NCBI RefSeq assembly: GCF_011386835.1
Contig: NC_088792.1
Location: 109,278,421 to 109,342,420, forward strand
DNA from: Chrysemys picta bellii
Taxonomy: Eukaryota > Chordata > Testudines > Emydidae
Reading direction: 5' to 3'
Length of the DNA stretch: 64,000 nucleotides
Both the position numbers and the translations under genes were made by a program. Below the pieces are notes generated by a model. It was not told the DNA's origin. It was given only the letters and a program-made list of their open reading frames with translations, and made no database searches. Shown here in pieces: positions 12,861 to 23,692 of this stretch (positions are counted from its first letter, which is position 1; every line of letters starts with the position of its first letter).

Positions 12861-13383
12861 TTGTTGTTGGACTTCTGCCTACATTATTTTTACTCTTGCA
12901 CAGGATTTGTTTGTTTGTTCTTTGTTTTTTGGGTCAGAGGTTGCTGGCCTAAGTTTAGAGTATGTTTGTTAGGTGTATCTGGCTCTCAGTCTCCTTCTCG
13001 AAACAACCTTGTAAAACTCCCCTGTCTGCTGCTCCCGTTTGCTAGCTCCTCTGGTTGCTTAGGAGCTGGCTTTTTACACCCCTATAGTCCCGGTGTTAGC
13101 CCTGCCCCCTTGTCAAGAGATCCTAAAGGGATCAGGGATCAAAGGATAGCAGGCTAGAGCCTGTTAGGAAGCTCTCAGCCTAGCCTAGCAGGCCTGCTTG
13201 GGTCAGCACACAGCCTCCAAAACAGACCCCACTATAAACTTCAATCAAGCAGGCACACGACAAACAGCAAGCAAGCACTCAACAGACTGAGTCAGGAAAC
13301 TCACCCCAAGGGTCACATAGTCACTCTTCCTTCACCTGGAGAACTCTCTCGCAAAACTCCTGTTCACTGCTTTCACTGTTAAA

Positions 13384-14126
13384 CATTATTTGTGTTTCAC
13401 CCCAGAGACAGTGATCCTTGTGCTTCTATCCTGCAAGCACTTGTGTTTGCTTAACTTTAAACACATGAGCAGTTCCGGAGATGTCAACAGGACTACTTAG
13501 GTAAATAAAATTATGCACAAAATTTGCAGAATAGGAGCCTAAGTTCATAACGCATTCCTTCATGAAAGGTACAATATAAATGTGACATGTTGCTCTTATT
13601 TTATTATTATTATTCAGAGCAGGAGCAGACAAACTCCAATGGAACAAAGATCTTTTCCATGCAAATGTTCCAAGTGATAATACATAAGCGCCTCTTCTCT
13701 CCAAACTAGGCTGAATGATGTTTTTCAATTTGTTTTCCAGGAAGCAACACTAGTCGGTGTTTAATATTTCTAATTTAGTAAACTCATTCATTTTCCTTAG
13801 AGTACAACCAGAGGTCACAGCCTACATCTATTTTACTTTCAGATTGCCTTGTCTGCTTCTCCAGTTGAATATTATCACAGATAAATAATACTTTTCTAAT
13901 AATTTTATAGCTGTGTGCAACAGGAGGAGGCCACCTGTATTTTCTTCATGTAGGTCTTAGCCTTCCTCTAAAATATTGGTATAATCCATGTCTAAAATGA
14001 GCTATTCAAATTGTATACAAACCATATTGCTTCCTTACACTGCCATTTGATAATTAGAATGGCAAAGCCAAAAAAAGAGATGACACTGCATTACTTGGTA
14101 CTAACCATACTTTACAATGTAACTCA
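13384..14126. other. Non-coding stretch with one ancient repeat-like segment
   Basis: Near 13435-13500, gcttaactttaaacacatgag followed by atgtcaacaggactact resembles a quasi-palindromic unit also seen at 15815-15950 and 34255-34470. A short TTA-rich run lies near 13598. Nothing else was recognised. Confidence 0.35.
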
Positions 14127-14412
14127 GGCCAGGTCTACACTAACCCCCTAATTCGAACTAAGGTATGGAACTTCAGCTACGTGAATAACGTAGCTGAAGT
14201 TCGAAGTACCTTAGTTCGAACTTACCTTCGTCCACACTCGGCAGGCAGGCTCCCCCGTCGACTCCGCGGTACTCCTCTCGCCGAGCTGGAGTACCGCAGT
14301 CGACGGCGAGCACTTCCGGGTTCGACTTATCGCGTCCAGACTAGACGCGATAAGTCGAACCCAGAAGTTCGATCGCTCGCCGCCGAACTACCGGGTAAGT
14401 GTAGCCAAGGCC
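14127..14412. mobile_element. Stem-loop-rich MITE (Harbinger-like ends)
   Basis: The terminal sequences ggccaggtctacacta and agtgtagccaaggcc are inverted complements with a few mismatches and resemble the ends of the 6930 element. Three internal stem-loops fill most of the 286 bp: 14171-14182 with 14188-14199 (12-bp perfect stem inside a longer imperfect one), about 14257-14275 with 14288-14304, and 14318-14335 with 14345-14362 (18-bp perfect stem). The flanks are tca on the left and taa on the right. Confidence 0.65.
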
Positions 14413-17400
14413 TAAGAAGAAATTGTATTTCTAAACTTTTTATTGCATTACATTGTCTCACACACTGCTGTAACTTCTGTGCTATAACAAAAATGGGTAA
14501 TAACCTGGAATTCAGTAACTGTACAGTGGACATGTGAAATCTACTGATGGCCACAGAAGCACCAGAAGTCCTGACATCATGGATTCATTCTGATGAGTCT
14601 AAGAAATCCCATGGCTCTCTAGCTTTCAGACTGAGAATTGCATCCAGTGCTGCACTGTGTCACCACACAGGATCCACCTCAGATTTTATCTAGATGAAGC
14701 GATCAGAGGAGATTGCTGACTGCACTGCATAGTGATTCCAAGGGAATGGATACTTTAGAAGAACATTTGTTTGCATATTGACCTGGGGGAGCTTTGTTCT
14801 TCTTTCTGGAATACTGTATCTACAAAACTCATATTTGCGTTCCCCGCAATATATTGATTCTTAATTCTGCAACAGCCTGGCTCTAATCAGTTCTGTCAGA
14901 CAGTAGATTCCACAGGTGGATATGACAGCTCTCATCAGACTATTGCAATTCACCATCAGTTCATGAAAACAAGGCAGGATTGCAGCTTTGGACAGTGAGC
15001 TTTTGCAGCAGGGATGGGGTTACTGAGTGATAACTGATTCTCCCAACCCTGCAGGAGTTTGGAGACAGGAGTAGGACTTTCACAATGAGTCAAGCATCAT
15101 CCCACCTTCCACATACAAGGGAGGTCTTCTTAGCATAGGCACAATGTACCTCAAGTGTCACATACCAGGATTCGTCCCTGAATTTGGTCCCCTGACTGGA
15201 TCATGAGCTTCACTAGCCCAGGCCGGGTAGTGATAGGGAGTGGAGTGTGCCAGACCATTATTGGAATATAAAGGTTACAACCTTTCTTCTGGCAAACCCA
15301 GCTGTTCAGTCAAAGTCTCTCTTCTCCAGACCTAAAGGATTGTGTCTGTCCCTGGACAAAGTTTGCCAGTTCTTGTTCCATTCACCTTTAATCAAAGAAT
15401 TGTCTTTCTCCTGTCCTGGGAAATGATGAACAATGTTAAGTAGTTCAGAAATATGTATCAGTGGTTACACATTCTCTGAGTATTATTTATTAATAACTGT
15501 TTGCCATATAAGACAAAAACAATGCAGACAGTTTCTGCCCCAAAGTCTTACAGTCTAAACAAGGCAATCACAGAGTAGACAGGACCCTTGAGAAATCCGG
15601 AATGGGAGGTCATAACAAGGAGATATATCATTGTTTTTGTTTTACTTTTTAAAATATATATTATTTGAGTGATTCACTTCTTGTAAGAGACACAGAACTG
15701 TCTTAAATAGGGAGTTATGTAAAGAATAGAGTGGATTGGCGGAGTGATATAGGAAGGTTGTTAGCTGCTTGGGGATAGTGTAGAAGAAGGCTCTATGATA
15801 TTCAAAGCTTAAGTCCTGATTTAGAAAATTACTTGAACACATGCCTAACATTAAGCACACTAGCACTTGTATTGACTTCAACAGGTGTACCATCATGCCT
15901 AAAGTTAAGCACCTGCTTGAGTATTTGCAGGGTGGGGGCCTAAGTCAGGAGTTCACTGACAGCTCTGGGTAGTTATTTCAGCCATAGCACTGGATCGCAC
16001 ACTCACCCTACTGTTATGTTTTGGAGTGAGTTTCAAATTGTATTGCCAGTACTCCAGAAAGTAAAGTGTGATGATAGTGAGCGTATGGATATCAGGACTA
16101 GACGGATTTTTATGGAACAGCTTGCCAGGCCTTTTACTTTTTAGTGAAATAGTATGACCTGCATTGTTAAATAAAAGCACAAGACAGAAACATGGTGAGA
16201 CACGAGGCAATAATTTTCAGCAAAGGTATCTGAGTACCAAATATCTAACCAATGCTTTGGCAGGCGTTTTACTTCCTTTTTTTATATACAGTCCATTAAC
16301 TTAAGGAACTTGTTCTGATCAGGCTGGTATAATGAAAATAAAAGGAACGCTGAGAAGGCCCAGAGGGAACCTTCATAAGCATCCAGCTAAATTCTCTCTC
16401 CCTTTTTTTTTTTCTTTCATGTACATGAAGGTTATTGAGGAACTGCAATCAATGTAGCCTGTGAAGTAGTACTGTGAAGAAAATGTAACCAACTTTCAAA
16501 ATGACTTTATTGAATGCTATTCCAGAACTATATTTCTCCTTCCACACATTAAGGATGTGTGTATTGGGCTTTGAAGGATCACAGCAGCATATTAGGGAAT
16601 GAAAAAAAATTCCACTTAGAGAATGAAGACAGGCAGTCCTGGGTAGTTGTTTGCTGTGTGTTGTGTGGACTCTGTGGAGAGACCCAATATTCCATTCAAG
16701 TGCAAGCAGAGTAACCTATCAAGCTGAAGAAGCTAAAGAACAAAAATTCCCCTAGGAAGACATAAAATACCATTGAAAAGTATTTACGCTAATTTTTTAA
16801 ACTTATTTGTGATGGCCTTCATGCTAAAAAGTCATTTCTGTGGAACTTTTGGAAGAGTAAGGGCTGTTTCTCTTTGCAATACATAGATCTCCCATGGAAC
16901 TCAAATACTCAAAGCCATATTTAAAGTTTTTATTGATTTTTTAGGTACACTTAAAACAAAGTTTACAAGATATCAGGGAGGCATGTTTTGCTGCTGTTTT
17001 TTTGTCACTAATATTGTTTTGTAAATCAGCCAAAGCAATTGGGCAACATGCACAATAGTTGATTCTCAGGATGCCTGGAGCATATTGGGGTGGGGTGGGG
17101 TGCAGAATGAAGTAACATTTCATGGTCAGCTTTGATGGGGTGGGGTAGAGAGATTAGAAACCGATCATACTATACGTGGCTGACTAGGGCAGCACATCCA
17201 AGTTTCCCTTTGCATGTAGAAGAAGCTTGCCTCAAAAGAAGCTGATTGCATAAGGATATTGACTAGCATATATAGTCTCCCTTTATAACTGTGGAAAGAC
17301 TACAGCTTGGTACAAAAAGCTAGTGACTAAATTTAGGTAGAATACCCCTTCGGCAAGGGCAATAATTGAAACTTCCTTTGGCAAATCCTTTGGCCTGATT

Positions 17401-18516
17401 CTCCTCTTTCTTTTGCTGCTGCACTTCACTGGCAAGTCCATTGAAGTCAACACAACCATAGTGGTATAAGTGAGATGAGAATCAGGCAAACCCTCCTGCG
17501 CCATTTTGACACTCACCCCCTTGTAATGGGTATCCACACTCTGCACTGACGTGCATAGGGATGACTGTTAAAGAGTTAGGCCCGGGGTTTGCATTGCCTC
17601 AGAGGACTTGCTGGCTACAAAGATTCCCCCTATGTTCTTTAGAGAAAGAAGTGTTTTCCTACTTTTTTCATCCAAGCAGGAAAAGAGGCTCAGGAAGCAT
17701 CTGCCTAAACCAAGGACAGGCAGCAAAGAAAACTTAGGAACTTGGTGGCCTTGCTGAAGGACTGAATTACTTATGTGGGACTTTCAGTTTAACAATTGTT
17801 TCTCTCTCCTTCCCTGACTGTGGCTGAGGCAAGTTGCCCTTGGAAAGCCTTGACTGTCACTCACTGCACTAGCCAGCACGGAAAAGTTCTTGTCAGAGAG
17901 GTGTGTGACTTAACGTGGCAGATAGGAAGATGCAATACATTTATTTCCTCTTTCCCCCCACCATCTGTTTTTTGGTGCTATGTTATACTGTGGTCCTGGG
18001 GGTTCCTTTACCACTGACAGGCATGTAAGCCCCAGGTAACGTGACTGGACTCTTCCTACTCATTCCCACCTCAAGAGACATTAATAAACTCACCGAACAA
18101 TCCTAATCACCAAACATCAGCCAAGAAGTCATACATATATCTCTTTCTCTCTGTTGTTTATGTCAAAGCCTTTCTAACAAGCACTGGCCACTGAGTGTAT
18201 CAAATCTGCAGCACACTCCAATCAGCTAATCCTTGAAACATCATCATTTCCCAACAAATACTGCTAGACTCTTTTATGCGAGGGAAATCACACAGCTCTG
18301 GCGTCTCTCCTCTTTCTCTTCCCTTTTTTCTTTCTTAAAAGAAAAAAAATTTCAAGCACCTATCAATAATACTGAATATATCCATGAAAACAGAATACTA
18401 ATTATACAGACTGTGGAAAAGAAATAGGAATCTACTGAAAAAAAGTCCTCTGTAATGGCCGAGGGCTTAGCTTATTGCCGAACAGTGCATGCATACCAAC
18501 TACACTAACTTGATTT

Positions 18517-18568
18517 CTGATTCTGCTCAAAGTGCCTTCATACTGATTCTGCTCAAAGTGCCTTAATA
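18517..18568. repeat. 26-bp tandem duplication
   Basis: The unit beginning ctgattctgctcaaagtg occurs twice in direct succession (18517-18542 and 18543-18568) and differs at one base. It is a simple local duplication. Confidence 0.85.
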
Positions 18569-20446
18569 CTGGGTCAAGGGCATAGCCTTCATGGAATTTA
18601 CACAGGAAAAAAAAAAACAAGATATGGAAACCTACAAGCTTCCAGTGAGGAAGCTAAGTATGAAGCTTCTGACAAGATAATTTCTTTCCTGATTATGTTT
18701 GACAGATGATATATGTTAAAAGAAAGTTCTGGAAATATTGAACTGAAGAAGCACACTTGTTAACTACTTTGACAGCCTGCTCTCTGATCTCAGAAAATGT
18801 AAGCATATTTGAGCGGATTGACAGCATGATCTGTGACTTGAGTACTTTGTGTTGCTTGAAGAAGCCTCTTTATGAAAAAGAAATATATGACCAATTATTG
18901 AAAAATAAAGATAGCTCATAGTCGATCACGTCTTTTTTATAATCTGTGTTCACTTTTTAATACAAAAGTGGGGAAACACAGATGATGTAGTGTGTGGCTT
19001 CTGAGCAGAGCAAAATAATTTTCTGCAGGGCTTTTGTTTGGCTTTTCTCATATATTTTTAGTAGGAAGTCTTTGAATTTGGCCTCTGGCTGAAATTGTCC
19101 CAGTTCTATTTTCATTGTTGACTGATATGTCTCAGCAACATTGTCTATCTCCACAAAACTTGACAGACAGGTGTGCCCTGAGGAGAACTGATGCAATGGG
19201 TTTGTTTTACATTGAAATTAGGTCACAGATAAGCCTGATTGTGCACCTCCCTCATCAATCAGAAGTCTGAACAATGTGTGGGTGGTGGACAAAGGTGCAT
19301 GCAAACCTGATTAATGGGAGCAGGGTGCACATAAAACTTTCCCCAGGAAAACCTATGCTTTTCTGTCAGATTGTATCCTATAAGAGGGATGGGCCCATGC
19401 ATAGCTTCTGACAAAGGAAATATTCCCGTGCTGCCTTTTTACCCCCCCACAAGTCCATCCCTCTCTCCTCTCCTGCAATGCACACCCCTAATTACATATT
19501 TTAAAAATATAGGAAAATAATATAGTAAACTTTGTTGTGAAGCAGTTATGGCTGCTACAAATGTAACATGCATGACACAAACCCACAAATGCAAGGAAAC
19601 GAAAAGTTAAACCACCTAGCAATACATGCATCTATTATTATTTATTATTTATTATTGCAGCACATCCACCCACAAGCACATACTTTATCATTTCAACTAC
19701 TGTTCGCTACAGACCATGCCCAGCAACCTTAATTCTGACCTCCTAGGAATGCCAGCCTTCCATCATTCTCTTTGACTGGCTTACTATACACAAGTCTTTC
19801 CCAAACTACCCTCTTCGGATACAACAAACTATTAGACCAAATTTCCTCAATTACTAGCACTGGGGGGAAATCTGTTTAAGTGAAGGGGTGTGTGCAAAAG
19901 GGTCAAAAGAGGGCAGAGTTAAGACTGCCATTGATTCCCTGGCATTGTAATGAATGTTGAAAGGCACTGCCTTCCATGAACAACATTTCTTTAAAATGCT
20001 TTAGGTCTGCATGCAAGTTTTTCCATTGACTTCAGCTGGCACTGTATCAGGCACAGTCTGACTGGTTTGTAGTGCAAGGTGCTTTGAGCGTCTTCAGAAT
20101 TCCACAGTAGAGCTTCTGATGTTCCTGGGACACTCCCTTGAGGCAATGGTACTCCTTGCAGGAGTAGAGATTACTTGCATGAGTTAGAATTCCAGGACTG
20201 GGCCTAAATGTTTTTCATGCTCACCTAACTCTTCCAAAACATTCATCCTTGCTGTGGCAGCAAGCATGGGTGCATTTCAGCACTAAATAATAGTATTTGA
20301 TTGACTTATGGTTGAAAGACAACTGAGATTTTTAATGCTGGCTTCAAAACCTTTATTCTAGCAGTAGCATTTGCTAGGTGAATATTAGTAAAAGCTTGTT
20401 TACAATAACTTTTAATCTAACCCATTTCAATCATTTCTGTCATAAC

Positions 20447-20490
20447 AATTTGTTAGTCTCTAAGGTGCCACAAGTACTCCTGTTCTTTTT
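20447..20490. repeat. Fragment of a dispersed palindromic repeat family
   Basis: The words ttgttagtctctaaggtgcc and acaagtactcctgttc match one arm of the foldback at 43910-43961 (ctgttagtctataaggtgcc). Only one arm is present. Confidence 0.5.
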
Positions 20491-21399
20491 AATATTTCTT
20501 AGGAATAAGAATGTACTGTTAAAATTAAATTTTGACCCTTACCTGACTAGATATTAATTTACATTATGCTATTCATTATCTTTTTCACTTTGACTTTCTA
20601 GCCTATGTGGCCAAGTTCATCAGCTGTAATATCATTACCCAAGTAGATCAATCATTTAAGCCAGTTTTGGCTGTCATACTACTTTCCACTAATTATTGAC
20701 AAAGATGAATTACCTGAAGTGTAATAATATTTGCAGGTTCTCTGCCAAAAGTGAAATCTCCCTGTTCCCTTCCAGACCCGTCTCCAACGCAGCCTTTGCT
20801 GTGAAGTTACATCTGCCATGTGGTTTTTTTATGCCACAGATCAGGAAATGGAGCAATATTTTCAGATATGTGTGGCAGAGTCATACATTTGAAGTCATCC
20901 ACACTAAATGAAAACACTATGTCCTTTTTAATGTTTTATGTCATACTAAAACCTGCTTACTAATGAGAGGGGTTGTTTTTTTTATGGTTCAGAATGAAAT
21001 GTTTCTGTAAACATTAGGGCCAGAAGCTCCAGAAGGGAAAGAGCTCTTTTCTCCTAATGATGAAAAGGGAAAAGTACTGCCATAAAGAACATCATGTGCA
21101 TAGGCTACCTACCCACCATTCCTCTAGTGACCCTTGGGTAGTCACCAAAACTATACATGCACTTGAGTTTTGGTGAGAAATTGGCTCCCGGGGATTCTGG
21201 AGGAGGGGAACGAGCTCTTGTGACAATGAGTTTATTGTCAAGTTGCCAAGGGTCCAATATTCTCTTGGCTCCCTTCCTGTGGGGACTTCACTATAAGGGT
21301 GAGTGTAGACCAAGGGCTTTGTTGCAGTGGGTGATTCAGAGGACAGTGGCAGAGCTGAGTGGACTCTGGTGAGGCCCCACCTAACCAACACCCTATTAA

Positions 21400-21558
21400 G
21401 CTGTATCACTAAAGCTGTATCATCTATGCTTACGGCAGTGTTTTGAGTATAGACACTGAATGCCCAGCTGGCATAGATATAAATAGTAGTTTAGATGGCG
21501 AGGCACGGCTTAGGTGAGTAAAATAAAATAGTGTACCTGACATGCCTCAATCCTCAGG
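21400..21558. repeat. Left half of an older repeat interrupted by the DIRS element
   Basis: The flank agtaaaataaaatagtgtac ... cctcagg reads on, across the DIRS insertion, into tatataccctacacagctc at 27099 onward. That right flank extends to gtgtagacatagtc near 27345. I infer that both flanks are one older repeat or locus. I recall the joined sequence as a common turtle repeat but could not verify this. Confidence 0.4.
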
Positions 21559-21574
21559 TTCTTCTTCGAGTGCT

Positions 21575-21738
21575 TGCTCATATCGATTCCAATCAGGTGT
21601 GCGCGCGCCGTGTGCACGATCGTCGGAGAATTTTCTATCCTAGCAACACCCGGCGGGTCGGCTGTGGAGCCCCCTAGAGTGGCGCCTTTATGGCGCTGGA
21701 TATATACCCCAGCCGACCCAGCGCCCCCTCAGTTCCTT
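21575..21738 (+). repeat. DIRS left inverted terminal repeat
   Basis: It runs from tgctcatatcgattcc to cagttcctt and is the reverse complement of 26890-27053, with 6 mismatches in 164 bases by eye. Three of the six are CpG transitions. The outermost 16 bases (21559-21574) are not shared with the other arm but are mirrored in the internal complementary region. Confidence 0.9.
21700..21707 (+). promoter_or_regulatory. TATA-like box in the left ITR
   Basis: The sequence ggatatatacc lies inside the ITR, about 250 bases before the first gag ATG, and could position transcription of the element. The same sequence is present in inverted form in the right ITR (about 26930), where it would fire back into the element. 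Function is inferred from sequence only. Confidence 0.3.
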
Positions 21739-21950
21739 CTTACTGCCCCTGATGGTCGTTGGAACTGTGGAGCACGGCATAGCTGTTCTCCACTCTCCCT
21801 AGCTTATCCTGTTTTCTGTAGATAGTTGTAGTTGTAGTTGTTGTATAGTGTTAGATAGTTGTTCATTTTACTTTTTAATAATTGTAGATAGTTAGAGGGG
21901 ATTAAGGGGGTTGTTCTCCCCCCTTTTTCCCCTGGCGCATAGCCGGGCTC
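21739..21950 (+). other. DIRS 5' leader
   Basis: Untranslated segment between the ITR and the gag ATG. It has a gttgta-repeating stretch (about 21826-21845) and a T/C-rich run just before the start. A minus-strand open frame across it (22328-21804) is a shadow of the GC-rich gag region. Confidence 0.6.
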
Positions 21951-22922
21951 ATGCCCAAGGCTCCCGGCTTTAAGCAGTGCGCGTCCTGCGCTAAGCCTAT
22001 GCCCACGAGTGATCCGCACGACTCGTGTCTGAAGTGCCTGGGAGAGTCCCATCAAACAAATAAGTGTAAGATCTGTAAGGCCTTCAGACCGAGAACCAAA
22101 AAGGAGCGGGACTTTCGGCTTCGGCAACTCCTCATGGAGGCGGCACTTAGCCCGGACACTCCATTGGCGCGTCAGGCCCCGGCACCAAGCGCCTCGGTGC
22201 GCAGCGCCCCTGCGGCACCAATTGCTTCTGCACCGCGGGTAGAGTCGGACAAGCCTCCGCGGCACCGGCCCCCTTCGGCACCGCACCCACCACAAGTGCC
22301 TCGGCGCCGATCCTTGTCCCCGGGACATAAGAAATCCCGCAAGGCGCAGGAGACTGCTGTCCTGAAGACGCCGGCTCCCCTGGTGCCGGGGGTAGAGCCG
22401 CGTCCGCCTTTAGACCACCAAAAGCAGGTGCCTGCTACGCCGTCGACTCCGGCTCCGAGGCCGTTGAGTCCGGTGCAGACTGGATCACCACCTCGGTCAG
22501 TGGTGGAGCCTTGTCTCCCGTCGACCCCAGAGACCTTCGCGACGGCGAGAGACCTTATTGCTCTCACGGATCCGGCACCGCTCCAACCACCGGCACCGTT
22601 GGCTCCTCGTCCGGTGCAATCCAGGGGCAAGCCTGCCCTGGTGCGCCCGCCATCTCAAGGAGTGGACCCACGGCACCGCTCCAGGTCACGAAGCAGGTCC
22701 CGACGCCGCTCGCAGTCCCGGCGCCGACTATCACCTCGGCCCCGGTCGTACTCGCGGCCAAGATCCTTGTCGCGGCACCGTTCTACGTCCCGGCACCGTT
22801 ACAATCATCGGTACCGATCGAACTCCAGACGTAGTTCCCGGCGCCGATACGAGCGACGCTCAGCTTTGAGGGGCCGCTCCCGGCACCGTGCATCCTCTCT
22901 GCGGATGCCCCATCCAGAGTAG
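21951..22922 (+). CDS. DIRS gag-like ORF, N-terminal part with CxxC cluster and RS-rich tail
   Basis: A frame of 323 codons begins at the first ATG after the leader (21951). Residues 10-42 hold three CxxC pairs (Cys10/13, 26/29, 39/42) with interspersed His23 and His34, a zinc-knuckle-like cluster typical of vertebrate DIRS ORF1. Residues about 65-240 are Pro/Ala-rich and encoded by many gcaccg/gcgccg words. Residues 241-323 are almost purely Arg/Ser/His, like an SR-protein tail. DIRS Gag is thought to package element RNA. The frame stops at 22922, while homology-like gag sequence continues in another frame from 22835. A frameshift mutation or programmed shift in that overlap is likely. Assignment is by position and cysteine pattern. 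Confidence 0.75.
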   Translation: MPKAPGFKQCASCAKPMPTSDPHDSCLKCLGESHQTNKCKICKAFRPRTKKERDFRLRQLLMEAALSPDTPLARQAPAPSASVRSAPAAPIASAPRVESDKPPRHRPPSAPHPPQVPRRRSLSPGHKKSRKAQETAVLKTPAPLVPGVEPRPPLDHQKQVPATPSTPAPRPLSPVQTGSPPRSVVEPCLPSTPETFATARDLIALTDPAPLQPPAPLAPRPVQSRGKPALVRPPSQGVDPRHRSRSRSRSRRRSQSRRRLSPRPRSYSRPRSLSRHRSTSRHRYNHRYRSNSRRSSRRRYERRSALRGRSRHRASSLRMPHPE

Positions 22923-23692
22923 CATTGCCCCTGATTCGCACGATCCAGGCTAATGCCACTGCGATATGGCAAACTCCTGCCTCTATTCCACCCACAGCCA
23001 GAGGGGTGGAAAGAAAGTACTTCGTCCCCTCAAAGGACTATGAGTACTTATACACTCATCCCCAGCCGTGTTCACTGGTGGTGTCATTGGTGAATGCAAG
23101 GGAGCGCCACGGTCAGCAGGCTGCAGCGCCCAAATCGAAGGACGCTAAGCGCTTCGATTTGTTTGGGCGTAAGGTATATTCAGCCGGAGGGCTGCAACTT
23201 AGAGCGGCTAACCAGCAGGCGCTCTTGAGCCGCTATAACTTTAATTCCTGGAACTCTATGGGGAAGTTCAAGGAGTTGGTCCCCCAAGACTCCAGGGAAG
23301 AGTTCGGGGCCTTAGTGGAGGAGGGTAAGAAGGTGGCACGGACCTCCTTACAGGCCTCCTTGGATATAGCGGACTCGGCTGCGAGGACGCTGGCTTCAGG
23401 TATCGCCATGCGGAGAGTCTCCTGGCTCCAGGTCTCGGGCTTGCCTCCGGAACTGCAGCAAACCCTGCAGGATTTACCCTTTGAGGAACACGGGTTGTTC
23501 TCGGACAAGATGGACTCTCGACTGCAGAGCCTCAAGGACTCGAGAACAATCATGCGCTCCCTGGGGATGCATGTTCCGGGACCCCAGCGCAGGCCATTTC
23601 GGCCCCAGCCTCAGAGGTTCTACCCCCCCCCCCGCCTCGTCCGAGACAGGACTCTGCCAGAAGGCGGGGACGAGGTGGTAGGAGAAGGTTGA
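22835..23692 (+). CDS. DIRS gag-like ORF, C-terminal part (frame-shifted)
   Basis: This frame is open from the codon after TAG (22832-22834) to TGA (23690-23692). It lacks a suitable ATG near its beginning, so it must be reached by a frame change from the upstream gag frame or begin at a non-AUG codon. Conserved-looking blocks are ERKYFVPSKDYEYLYTHP, then KRFDLFGRKVYS, then LRAANQQALLSRYNFNSW, all characteristic in my experience of the globular part of DIRS Gag. A Pro/Arg-rich end follows (residues near GPQRRPFRPQ). It is in the same frame as the downstream pol frame and separated from it by the single TGA. Role: structural or RNA-binding protein of the element, inferred. Confidence 0.7.
   Translation, partial: FPAPIRATLSFEGPLPAPCILSADAPSRVALPLIRTIQANATAIWQTPASIPPTARGVERKYFVPSKDYEYLYTHPQPCSLVVSLVNARERHGQQAAAPKSKDAKRFDLFGRKVYSAGGLQLRAANQQALLSRYNFNSWNSMGKFKELVPQDSREEFGALVEEGKKVARTSLQASLDIADSAARTLASGIAMRRVSWLQVSGLPPELQQTLQDLPFEEHGLFSDKMDSRLQSLKDSRTIMRSLGMHVPGPQRRPFRPQPQRFYPPPRLVRDRTLPEGGDEVVGEG

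Larger units (their letters stand above)
8461..13383 (-). mobile_element. Nearly full-length CR1 LINE, decayed
   Basis: Read on the minus strand, this holds a complete CR1 layout: a 5' leader (about 13383-13150), an ORF1 region with a coiled coil and CxxC motif (about 12860-12000), an ORF2 endonuclease (about 11400), reverse transcriptase (about 9750-9300), and the 3' UTR ending at 8461 in the gttctTAtt-type CR1 terminus. Most CR1 copies are heavily 5'-truncated, so about 4.4 kb of CR1 sequence plus two insertions is unusual. Stops and frameshifts throughout show that it cannot be active. A SINE (10126-10300) and an hAT-like element (11570-11903) inserted later. Confidence 0.8.
14413..21300. 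other. Long repeat-poor non-coding interval
   Basis: No exon, RNA gene or complete transposon was recognised. Small items: a quasi-palindromic unit at 15815-15950, an inverted pair gcctgattctc (17393-17403) and gagaatcaggc (17477-17487), a 26-bp tandem duplication at 18517-18568, a TTA-rich microsatellite at 19631-19659, and a short fragment at 20447-20490 related to the foldback at 43836. Open frames of 60-105 codons lack motifs and look random. Confidence 0.4.

Noticed and set aside
12663..13157. 164-codon plus-strand open frame
   Set aside because: It lies antisense to the CR1 ORF1 and 5' leader and has no recognisable domain. The CR1 reading explains the region.
21804..22328. 174-codon minus-strand open frame at the DIRS 5' end
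   Set aside because: It is antisense to the leader and gag in a GC-rich, stop-poor region. No motif, and the plus-strand gag with cysteine pairs is the better reading.
22172..22630. 152-codon minus-strand Gly-rich open frame
   Set aside because: A shadow of the Pro/Ala-rich gag segment encoded by gcaccg words.
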